DNA from: Rutstroemia sp. NJR-2017a BVV2
Taxonomy: Eukaryota > Ascomycota > Leotiomycetes > Helotiales > Rutstroemiaceae
Assembly (NCBI GenBank): GCA_002946415.1
Contig: NJPS01000012.1
Coordinates: forward strand, 248,001 to 312,000
Reading direction: 5' to 3'
DNA: 64,000 bases
Shown: positions 50,459 to 60,573 of the stretch, in pieces
Position numbering within the stretch: position 1 is the first letter of the stretch
How the letters are laid out: each line of letters opens with the position of its first letter
Made by a program: the position numbers and the translations under genes
The notes under the pieces: generated by a model
Databases searched by the model: none
The model's input: the letters and a program-made list of their open reading frames with translations, nothing else
What the model was told of the DNA's origin: nothing

Positions 50459-51916
50459 TTACTTCCCTCCACCGCGCTTCTGTTCGAGGAAGAGGACTTT
50501 TTTCTTGACTAGATGGGGAGAAGAGGGATGGTTAGTTCATGTGTATGTAGGTGCGTATAGAACCAAGAGAGAGAAAGTGGGGAGGGCTATCTATATCTAT
50601 CTATCTAAGTAGCTCCTCGAGTTGGGAAAGCAGGAGGAAGAAAGAGATATCGTTTGAGGATGAAAGACCGGGGTGAGGTGATGTAGTGAGGGGGGGAGGG
50701 TTTGAGAGGAGTTTGTAGCGGGAGTCGAGTGGAGTGGACTAGAGTGGAAGAACAGTGGGATATGGCGAGGGCGTTGAACGGTATAGGAGGGAGGAGGGAG
50801 GAGTGTATAGAGGCTCAAGGAGAAGACAGAGGAAACGAGGACTGGTCGACTCGATTCCATTCGAGTAGATGCGAAAATTCGGCGTCAGAGGTGAGGCGGT
50901 CCTGGCTGGGATTTTGTGCATGAGTTTGTTCTGTTCTTTCCGACTCGGTGCCACGATTTGAGCCATGCTATGCTCTACTTCGGGCTGCACTGCGGGACTT
51001 GCGCATGATCCTCTATGCCGTGTTGATTGCAATCGTTCAGCCTTCCATATATACCCACGCCATCTTTCCCATGCTGAGCTGTTCGCAGAATCCATCCATT
51101 CTTCTTGGCTTGAGGCTGTTCGTCTATACGTCAAGTTCTCCGCTTTCAGACTTTAGTTGCTTTGGCCGTGTATTTTCATGGTTGTATTCTCTGCCGTGCT
51201 CTTCGGCTTCTCTTCCTCTGACGCTCGCATGTATTCGCTGGGAGGGATTGGTTGCTTGTGTTGTGTTTCCGTATCCTTGCTCGTTCCTCGTTTTGGTTTT
51301 GCAGTTTTCCGTCTCCCGGTGCGGGACTTCTCTGAATGCTCGTCCTTTCTGTCCCGTTGTCTGCCTTGCGCCCGTAATTTCCGTTGTTGCCCCGTTTCCA
51401 ACCAACTCCCGGCAAGGTCCCGTCTTCCAGATTCACATTCCTATTCCCGTTCCTAACCATCCCCCACCCTCTCCCTCCCCCGCCCAATATCCAAACCCCT
51501 CGCCAACCATCCAAAAAGAAAGTAAACTCACCAACAGGATCATACTTCAGCATACTAAGCGGACGATGCGCTCGCGGTCGGATAAGCGTCTTGTAGTACC
51601 CGGTTAAGGCCATGGAGACGAGTCGCACGGGGATGGTGCGGGATTTCGCTGTTTTTGGGGATTAGTTGGTGAAGAATGCTGCTGGATGAGAGGGGGTGGG
51701 GTGTTTGAGGGGCAATGGGCGAGGGAGAAGGGGTTTAGGAGGACGGGGAGGAAAATCTCGGTTTGGTGTGAAGAAGAGGGGAGGGGGGGGGGAGGTGAGG
51801 GGGAGCAGTAATTGGAATAGAAGAGAAAATCCACCGCTTCCAATATTAAGTCTCCGCCCCAGGGATATAATTCAAGCAAACAAGAGAGTAGAGGACAAAA
51901 TACCTTTCTTCGCCAT
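50459..51916 (-). CDS. Mitochondrial large-subunit ribosomal protein bL33m
   Basis: Three tiny exons, complement(50459..50508, 51532..51648, 51904..51916), give a 59-residue protein: MAKKA..., then [34 protein letters not shown] and [17 protein letters not shown]. This is the bL33 pattern (bacterial rpmG; yeast Mrpl39) in sequence, size and order. All joins are exact: AAA G + CG, and GTT G + TC. The first exon is 13 nt, so gene finders may miss this gene. Intron 2 is 1023 nt, far longer than others here, and holds open frames of 60-220 codons on both strands that have no recognisable domain. The protein sits in the 54S mitoribosome. Divergent from the VVD-like gene. Confidence 0.88.
51781..51792 (+). 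repeat. Poly-G run
   Basis: GA followed by a run of ten G, then GGA, inside intron 1 of the bL33m gene; homopolymer length in assemblies is often uncertain. Confidence 0.7.
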
Positions 51917-53316
51917 TATGCAATTGAGTATGCGCCGAAGCCGTTATGCGGTGGTGGTGGTGAAGTTGACTGGGCTTGAGGTTGAAATTATTTCGGTCAT
52001 TGGCGGCACTTAGATCTGGATGCGTGGGTGCGGGTCTGGGGGTGTTGATGCCTGAGGTTTGTGAATTTTTGAGGCATATGAATGAGGGCTGCGGGAGGGG
52101 GAAAGCGAGGGGAAGATAGATGATTAAGTTAGGTGATTTTTAATTAGGTAATTTTGGATGAGCTTGGGAAGTTGAAATAGTGAGGCTATTTTTCTGTGGA
52201 AATAATGAAGGGAACATGGGGTTCCTGTGGGTTTCGAAAGCCCTACATTGGGGTTGAAGTTGTGTTGAGGGAGGGACTTGGGGGTGTTGCTCAGGAGGCA
52301 GCATAGGATGAAAGTGCTGAACACCAGAACATGTGTCGTGTCTACAGGTGTGTGTATGTGTGTATATGGGAGAATATGTATGTATACTTCTTCCTATGCT
52401 TGAATTCCACGTGAACCACACGCAGAAGCAGCTGCTTTATTCAATCAAAGCTAACTTATAGAAAAGGTCCTAGATCAAGCTTGTTGTCTTGCCGTTGAAC
52501 TTGGAACGTATTCAATCCTCGTACTTTGAGTGAAAGAACTTGATGAATCTCATGCTCTTGATAGAAACAAACCATTCAGCAGGAGACAGAGAAATAGATA
52601 CATTCCCGCGGTTTGCGCTCAAAACTCTCTAGCAGGGTTGCGAACATATATCATGATTGCCACGAGAAAATCATTGTCCTCGTACATCGAGCTGCATACC
52701 CGGTTCATTCCAGTTCGAGCCGAAGAAACGTTGAGTTTGGGAAGGATATGAATGGAGAACAGAGTGCAGCAAAGTGACGTGCATGCGCAATGAAGGGTAC
52801 TTCGCTTCGCTTGGCCATGTTCATTCTCGGGACTTCGGGTGTTAGGAGTTGTCCGTGGGGAAGTTGCTCGATTGCTGAGGTCGAAATAATAAGGTCGCGA
52901 TCGCTCAAAGGAAGGCAGGTTGCATGCTTCCGTGATGCTGGCGGGCTGGAGATAGGGACTAGGTAGGGAAGGTTGGTCGATCAGCCGATCAGGAAGGAGG
53001 AAGGGAGAAGGGGGAAGGGATAGGAGGAAAAGAAGAAAAGGGGAATTTTAGAGTTGTTCTCGATGAACCTTGTGGTGAAGGTCAGTGGCTGCAATACAAA
53101 GTCAAAGTCAAAGTCAATGTCGATGCGGACGATATGCCATTCTCACCTTGAGATCGGATTCTATACTTAGTAACCCTATATTCATGAACTGCAGGCTGCA
53201 GGTCATAGAATGTTTCACGTCACATACATGTATGTTGCACAATTTCAATAGCTCTAGGTCTCGGCCGGGATGCATTTAATCCGCTCCGGTCATCTCACAA
53301 TAGTACAGAGCAGACT

Positions 53317-53348
53317 GAGCAGTATCTAGACCGAGCAGTATCTAGACC
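53317..53348. repeat. 16-bp tandem duplication
   Basis: GAGCAGTATCTAGACC occurs twice in direct succession, 53317-53332 and 53333-53348. Confidence 0.85.
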
Positions 53349-53680
53349 GCTGGACCCATATCGTCCTGCGGAGAAAAGTCTGAATCGTCCCAAGTAAGTT
53401 GTCTGAATTCCCTTCGGTTAAGGAATGCAGCCAAAACAAGCCGCCATTATGTAAGCGTCTGGAGACACTTCCGATGAAGTCATCCAGCTTCCTTACACGC
53501 AGGCTCGAGGCTCGCAGGATACTCCTGTCTATACCAAGTACGAAAGTACTCCTATCCATATCCATATTCCATATTGCATGCTCTCCCTACACGCCCATCG
53601 ATTTCCCTCACTTCCATTCCTATCGCAACTACAGCTATCCCCCCCCCAACCGAACTAAGTTCAACGTTTATACTCCGTGC

Positions 53681-53919
53681 TCGATCATCAAGCCTCCCTA
53701 TATACCGTCCACCATCGCAACTTCGCTAACCTTACGCCCCTCGGAACAAACCCGAAAAGGACCCCTCACATCAATCATTACTTAATCAATTAATTCATCC
53801 AAGATCGAAAACCGCACAGGGAGAGCATAAGGCGCGCCAAAATAATTCCCCGATTGTGTCGTTTCTATTGGCTGATCTGAACCGTCCTCACCAATAAGCC
53901 TATCTGGGATGGGGATCGA
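53681..53919. promoter_or_regulatory. GATCGA motif cluster upstream of VVD-like gene
   Basis: GATCGA occurs at 53803-53808 and 53914-53919 on +, and as TCGATC at 53681-53686; a further TCGATC is at 52977-52982. In Neurospora, white-collar complex sites are rich in GATCGA-type cores. The position, about 290-525 bp before the LOV gene ATG, suits light-response elements; binding is inferred. Confidence 0.45.
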
Positions 53920-54114
53920 AAGCACTTTCCCATCCACTTGCCAAGTGTACTCGAGTACCTTTCAAAAATGGGACTCCACTTCAACCTCCACTCCCACCCC
54001 CTCCATACATCGTCCCATTCACTTTATATCCTTCGAGAAAGTTGCATCAAAACTTGAGGAGGAAAAAGAAAGGCAAAAGACGAAAGAAGAAACAAGAAAG
54101 AAAAAGAGAGAAGA

Positions 54115-54152
54115 CCACTGCAACATGTTGACCACCACTGCAACATGTTGAC
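54115..54152. repeat. Tandem 18-bp units carrying a 10-bp palindrome
   Basis: CCACTGCAACATGTTGAC at 54115-54132 and 54135-54152, period 20 bp. Each contains CAACATGTTG, its own reverse complement (54121-54130, 54141-54150), 56-85 bp before the LOV gene ATG. The ATGs inside start two short upstream ORFs (54125-54151 and 54145-54180). Confidence 0.85.
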
Positions 54153-54205
54153 CATCACTGTGACACAAGCCACCAGGTAGCGCAAAGTACACAAACTTGT
54201 CCTAC

Positions 54206-55054
54206 ATGAACAGCACTGCTTCGTTTCCAGCCATGGATCCAAGACACGAGGAGGAACTTAGGAAGCTCTTAGAGGTCAGTTCAGCTTCACCATTTCCACC
54301 GAAGGATAGCCGCCTGAGAAAAGAAACTTGCTGACCCGTAGGATGTATGCTGCAGATCCGTGCCATGTATGCGGCCCGGAATGGAGCAAATCAAATAGCC
54401 AGCAACCCTCAACAACACCGTGCAAACCCAAGCAACCCAGATCCTATGATATATCCGGGCCTGTATTCCCCCAGCGGCTTCGACGTTTTATCTATTCTGG
54501 TATGTCGGCCTCCCAGCGGGTTGCTTTTTCCTTTGTGTCTGCATGACCTCAAAGTGCAAGCGTTTTGACCTCAGTTTCAGGTTCGTGTGCAAAGACGACC
54601 AAATCCTCAATATCACATCGGGAACATCGATAGTAGTATAGCTCTCGTTCTCTGCGACCGTTCTCTCCCAGATAACCCTATCGTCTACTGCAGCGAGCCA
54701 TTCGAGCTTTTGACAGGCTATACCCAGAAGGAAATTGTGGGCAAGAATTGCCGTTTTCTTCAACATCCTTATGAAACTGTTAAAGCAGTAGGAGACGCCA
54801 ATCTTGATGACTCAAGAGCAAGTCCATCAGATCCCCAACATCCCTCCAACGATCCCAATATCCACGCGAAGAGAACTATCAAAAAGGCCATTGAATTGGG
54901 TCTCGAATCACAAACCACGCTTATAAATTATCGAAAGAATGGAGAGATTTTCAAGAATCTTCTTACAACGGTGCCAGTTGATTGGACTAATAACGAGGGC
55001 GTCGAGAAACATTACATTGTTGGGTTTCAAATTATGACGGCGCAGAATAAATAA
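54206..55054 (+). CDS. vvd: VIVID-like LOV-domain blue-light photoreceptor
   Basis: Small flavin-binding LOV protein that in Neurospora binds the white-collar complex and damps light responses (photoadaptation). Exons 54206..54274, 54356..54499 and 54581..55054, 228 residues versus 186 in Neurospora VVD. A second in-frame ATG lies 9 codons in. Exon 2 carries the N-cap text MIYPGLYSPSGFDVLSIL, which in VVD mediates the light-driven swap dimer. Exon 3 is the LOV/PAS core: NPQYHIGNIDSSIALVLCD, VYCSEPFELLTGYTQKEIVG and GKNCRFLQHP, whose cysteine (about Cys128) forms the flavin adduct; also LINYRKNGEIFKNLLTTVP. A loop of about 25 residues between helices E and F (DDSRASPSDPQHPSNDPN) is longer than in plant LOVs, as in WC-1/VVD. 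No DNA-binding domain. Confidence 0.93.
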
Positions 55055-55729
55055 GCTTGGATGTTGGTTTACGACTGGCGAATGTCGTTGATGGTATGAC
55101 GGGCAGAAACGCTATACTCATCTTCAGCGGCGAGGTTCACATGAGTCTCACAACAAGAGACAGCGATAACATTAAACTTTTTCAACAAGAGCCAACGATA
55201 ACATCGACCATTTTCATCAGACAAACTCCACAGCCGAACGATGTCCACCAATTCCTCGGCTCACTCACGATCTTATCAAGCAACATCTCCCAGCTATTTC
55301 CATTACCTCTACAAGCACCAACTCGCTATTTCCATTACATGTACAGGCATCTTGAACGTTTCTTCTCCTTTTTCACTTTATTTCCGCCATCTGTATTTTA
55401 AGGTTTGGATGATACCCCCTCCCGAAATACTTTTCTTCTCTTCTCTTCTATTACTCTTCGTCATCTTCGTCATCGGACCTAAGGTCAACATGGTGTGTGG
55501 GGGGAATATTTTGCTTCATTTTTAGATGGCTGTTTTCCGCGACTCAAGGGGGTGGGTAGGCATAGATTTGGGTGGACATGGTATGGAATATAGGGAAGAG
55601 TGGCATACATGAGATAGCACTTGCGCGCATTAGATGGGTTCTTTTTTCATTTATTGCTTATTTTGAGGTCTCGATTTTTGTGTGCAGTTTTGTTGTGCAT
55701 TTTGCATTCGATGGGGAAGGTTTCTGGTA

Positions 55730-56900
55730 TGGGTTGTGCGGGTAGGGGGCGGAACGGATGGATGGGTGGTATATGCGGGGATAGGATGGGATAGGAGGGA
55801 ATGGAATGGATGAAGTTGCTTGCAGCACTCGCAGTGCTTGGCTTGGGAAGAAGGAAACGACAAAGAAGCGGATGAAAACTGGTCCAAATCCTTTCTGTTA
55901 GGTTGGGATAGGATAGGTTGATGACCCACAAGGGAGATCAGATGGGATAGGGAGAGAGAGGGGGGAATACCGCTGGCTTTGAGGCTAGGCTTGGATTTGA
56001 TATTAGGATGAGAACGGGAATGGGAATGGGGAGGGAGACGGGAATATAGGATTGGGCTGGCATTGGGTTGGGGACGGGAGTGGATGGGGACTGGGAGGGG
56101 TGGGTAGGATTGATTGGGATACAGATGGGCTGGTTTGGAGTGTGAGACGGATGGGCGAGTAAATAATAAACAAATGAAATATAATATTTGAGCTATAATA
56201 TGAGGTATTGAATTTCACAAATTTGGATGTGATATCAGTTGAGTTCGAGGGTTTGTATATGAAGGGGGTGGGCGAGTGAGTAAGTAAGCCCCTTTCGTTA
56301 GAGGCGGGTATGAGTTTAAGCGAGCGGGTGAGGGTGAGTGAATTGAGTGAGGATTTTTGTTTTTGGGTGAGAATTGGAAATCCTGGGGGTTGAGGGGAGG
56401 TGAGATTGAGGAGTAATGGGCGAATGGAAGGAAATGGGGGGTGAGATTGAGGAATAAGGGGGATAAAGGGGATAAATGGGATTGGAGAATAAGGAGGATA
56501 AGGCGGATAAAGGGGGATAAGGTGGATGAATAGATGGACTTGGATGGATTGGAGGTAGGTAGGTAGATGGATTGACTGGATTGGCTGGATGGGTAAGTGA
56601 TTACGGTAAGTAAGTAGATCTGGACGGAGAAAGGGGTAGGATGGAGATTAGTTGGTTGAGAAGAGGGGTCGAGGATGGAGAGTAGTGAGGGGAAGCGAGG
56701 AGGAGGGTGGAACTTTGAAGTAAGTGTAGGTGGGAGGTTTGGTGGGAGGTAGGAAGGTAAGTAGAGAGAGAGAGTAACAGGCGAAAAGATAGATAGGAGG
56801 AGATCGGGAGGGAAAAGAAAAGAAATAAAGAGAAAAGAAAAGGAATAGACTACTCGAAATTAGTGGTATAACTGGTATAAGTGAATAAGAAGTAAGTGAG
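55730..56900 (+). repeat. Purine-rich, degenerate GGATRR-type low-complexity tract
   Basis: The + strand is dominated by G and A with few C. Degenerate units of GGGATAG, GGATGG and GGATAAAGG recur, for example 55780-55820 and 56455-56600. G-runs of three or more recur at short spacing, so G-quadruplex formation is conceivable on +. Extent is approximate. Confidence 0.65.
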
Positions 56901-59535
56901 GATAAGATCAAGTAATTATTATATAAAGAGCTGGGAGAAGAAAATACATAGAAACTACAGGCACGCGAAAATGTCGTCAAAAAGCTCAATGAGGAGGTTG
57001 GTAGTAGTAGTAAGATTACTAGTACTAGTGGTGGTGGTAGTTACTAGTGATGGTGGCGGTCATGGTAATGAAATCAAAAAACCAGACAACAAGAGCTAGA
57101 AAGTTTGAAATAAACGACAACGGAGGGGTTGATAACGAGAATAGCCGTACTATCGAGTATTTGTTCTTGTTATCATTCAGCAAAGAGAAATTGCCATTCA
57201 TTATCTTCAATGTTTCTCTTTACAGTTGATACAAGTGGGTGTCAAAAGTTCTCAAAGGTTGCGAGCTTGTGGTTGGAGGCGTACTTTCTACATCTCTCCC
57301 TTGCATGCGTACAGGTTTCGGGAGTTTGTCTGGCAGAGGAGAAGAATGAGCGGGAGGTGAAGGGGTTATATAGTCGCATGGGACGCCACGGGATGCGGGA
57401 AATGGAGATGGTAAATGGGTATTGGTAATTCACTTCCTCTTTTACTGGATCCGAAGATCATATGATCACACGAGAAGGGCGAGTGAAGAAAGAAAAAGAA
57501 AAAAAGCTCTAGTACCTTTAGATGGGGACATAGGAGTATATAATGAACCTGAGTTAAGATGGGTATCCTACTTTGATCTTCTTCCTATCCCTCCGGAAGA
57601 GAGTTAGAAGATATGCACGGATGCAGAGGAGTGAGGAGTAAGTAAGTATGGGGTTCCCTAGAGTTCGTACTCCGGAGTGTGGAGTGGGGTTTGATGAAGT
57701 GTGGGGGATTTGATAGAGGGACATATTCAGCAGCGAAGATGGAGTTTCGATGGTGACGGTGAGGGTAGGAAAGTTGAGTGGATGACAGCGAGAAAATGAA
57801 CAGGTGTTGAGATTGTAGATGGGAGTGAGGGGGTGTGGAGGAGCGCTACATACATGATTCAGAGGTACAAGGTGCGGATATCGAACTGCCGAAAGGAAGG
57901 TCCCGTTGCTTTCTACCGTGAGATTTTGGAGGAGGAGAGATGGGCTATATATAAGATAAATATTCCCTTGCTGCTTTTGTGGTGGGAATTATTCATATTG
58001 ATTGGATATGTTGCTTGGTGGATTGAAGTGACTCGATTGGTGGTTGTCGAACATGACTTTCGCTTTGACGGACAATAGAGACAAGATGAAATTGTTCGTG
58101 ATACTCGGGAAGTTAGTGAGGTCCCGGAGATCCCGATGATGTCGTATATACTGTCAAGGAGGAGAACAACAGCGGCAACGATACTGAATTTTTCGACAGC
58201 AGTATTCGTACTATCGTTGCCATCAACCTGGGTGCTGTCGATACAACGGTCGGACGCAATGCTGATACTGTGATCAGATGTAACGCTCGTGCTATGGTCT
58301 TGCACTCTGTAGCAACTTTAGTGAAAGGAATTGTCCTGGAAAACGACTAGTTTGAGAATCGCAATCTGTCTCTATATAAATACTGAACGAAGTTCTTACT
58401 ACCATTCCCCAGAGTATACAATTCGCGAACAACAAAGATTTTATGGTGGTACTGTAGCGTGTGTATTCGACTTGGATTGCATTTGCAGCACATCGAGCAG
58501 AGTTCTGATGGTATTTTCACGGGCTCTTAGAGACGAGTGATGACATGACGACTGTGGGAATTCGACAGTGAAGGGGGAAATGACAACGGAGTACATTGAT
58601 CAACATTCCCAAGTTTCCTTACCTAGTGATCCATGGGAAACTTCAACCTCCTACTAGAACGATTCCATGGGCAGATCTCACACTGCGTTACGTGTTGGTC
58701 AAAACCTGGGTTAAGTGCAATGTAGACAGTGTCCAGAGAGTTCGATGTACGCTCTATTCATTAATACAAACTTTAATTTTATTGGAAGCGGTAACGTATT
58801 TATACTTCGCCCACGCACACCTTTGATCAAGAATCCAAGGTCTCAGTGAATCTGTTCCCGATTCCCGAGCACGAGGGGTTGGAAAGAAATATAAGTAGGC
58901 GGCATGGACTCCGCATCAACACAGTCGGCCGGCGAGTATCACAACAGACTACAGTATCTATTAACGTCTATGTGAAAGCCCTGATGCGAGAAGTACCATC
59001 CCAGAACGGGGCTTCATCTTACAGTTCAGTCCACGGTCGGTGATGATTCAAACGGTATCGTGGTGATGAACAATGACAGCAAGATCGCATACTGACAGTG
59101 AGAGGCTGTTGTATGGTGATGAGAAACGAGAGTGGTGACAGGAGAAGTTCTTGCCACTTAGTATAGTAAATCGAACAGTGTACGATGAGTCGATGATGAT
59201 TTCGTGCAAAGGTTTCCTGGGACGGCGACCTCTGTCTTTCCAGCCTTCAAGTTTCACTGTTACTTAGAAGAGAGCTGTGTAGCCGTACGCTATAAACTCC
59301 TTTAAATATGCGGCTTCATACTGTTCCTAGATAGTCCGTTCGATCATGATTCACCATAGAGAACATCCTTGCGTGTTCTCTATAACCTTCGAGAGTCAAT
59401 GAGTCAATGATTGGACCATCAGTGAATATACGAGAGCTTCGAACTATATACGAACTTCATAGATCCTAATGAGGGTCTACATACACAGTGCCAGTCGTCA
59501 CAAAATAAGGACAATGAATGAAGATTGGAGATAGT

Positions 59536-59595
59536 GTGAGATGGCAGGCAGACGTGAGACATGATGTGGGATGACAGGTAGACGTGAGACCAAGA
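59536..59595. repeat. 30-bp imperfect tandem duplication
   Basis: Two units of 30 bp beginning GTGAGATGGCAGGCAGACGT and GTGGGATGACAGGTAGACGT, with few mismatches. Confidence 0.75.
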
Positions 59596-59631
59596 TATGA
59601 ACGTGCAACATGCGTGTCGTGTATATCTCAA

Positions 59632-59670
59632 ACGACAACGGAAACGACAACGGAAATGACAACGGAGATT
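59632..59670. repeat. 12-bp tandem repeat GACAACGGAAAY
   Basis: Three units, GACAACGGAAAC, GACAACGGAAAT and GACAACGGAGAT, in direct succession. Confidence 0.8.
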
Positions 59671-60573
59671 GCAACGATGAAATCGTAAAACTAGCTACGC
59701 GGTGTTGAATTGGAGGTATATGAGAGCGTGGAGTAAGTGAGAACCAGGAACAAAACTAACCTGTTTCTGGAATTTGAGTGTTTTAGTGTTGTCTGAGGTA
59801 AACTGTAAAGTGGATGGGAATGGGATTTATACCCCCCTCTTCGCCCGGAGACGTAACAGCGGGTTTATGCGCCCGAAGTGAATGATGAATCTGTTCGTTC
59901 AGAGATTTAGGATCGTGATTGCCTGGCCGGAGATGTGAATAAGCAGACACGCCACATCGTAAGAATAAGCACCGAGATGACGATGAGCTTCCTCACACAT
60001 GTATAAAAGCTCAGGCGTCAATCATGGGAAGATTTTCAGATCATCAAGGGAACATTCGCACTTTCCTCGAAGAACAAGTTGAGATTGTGTCTGGAACCTG
60101 TGGTGCCACCAGCTTTCATCATCGATATTAATACACCTTTGAGGTTTACGCAACTTCTTCAAATATAATTACCGACCGGCATGACAACAGTAAGTTTATA
60201 TGACAGCATGTGAAGCAGAATCTGCTGATGAACCACGATTGTCATTCTCTCAGGAGTGCCGTCACTTTTGGGTTCACCACAGCTTGAGAGCTATGACAGT
60301 AATGGAAGGAAATAACCGCACTACCGAACCGAACCTATGACCGATTGTAAAGGAGAGGGAGACAGGGATGAAAATGTCACGCAACAAGTATCCACCACCA
60401 TGTTGTTATGGTTGTTGTTGCAAATGTCTTTGTCCTGAAACGGAAGATCTTAGGAGAACCGTGAGGTCTTTTATACTCGCTCGACTTCACTAAGAATTGG
60501 CACTAGCACAGAACATGATCCAGTGAATAAAATTTATCATATGACAGCCAAAAGTTGAGAATACCTCATTCAA

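Larger units (their letters stand above)
51917..54205. promoter_or_regulatory. Divergent promoter region bL33m / VVD-like gene
   Basis: 2.3 kb separates the start codons. It holds a 16-bp tandem duplication, GATCGA motifs and a tandem pair of 10-bp palindromes near the LOV gene. ORFs here have no domain signal. Near 53865-53900 an ATTGG and a CCAAT box occur within 30 bp. Confidence 0.45.
55055..60573. other. 5.5-kb gene-poor region
   Basis: I find no coding region I can support between the LOV gene stop and the next gene's stop (both 3' ends). ORFs up to about 130 codons lack domains and sensible splicing. The left part (about 55730-56900) is C-poor and purine-rich on +. The right part has mixed composition with small tandem repeats near 59.5-59.7 kb. 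Long 3' UTRs or non-coding transcripts are possible. Confidence 0.5.

Noticed and set aside
51176..51531. Open frame continuing past exon 2 of bL33m into the long intron
   Set aside because: Gly/Arg-rich readthrough with no bL33 features; the true C-terminal segment is encoded at 50459-50508.
57833..58078. 81-codon ORF with a hydrophobic Leu/Trp-rich stretch
   Set aside because: Isolated, no upstream or downstream exon that fits, and not recognised; chance ORF is more likely.
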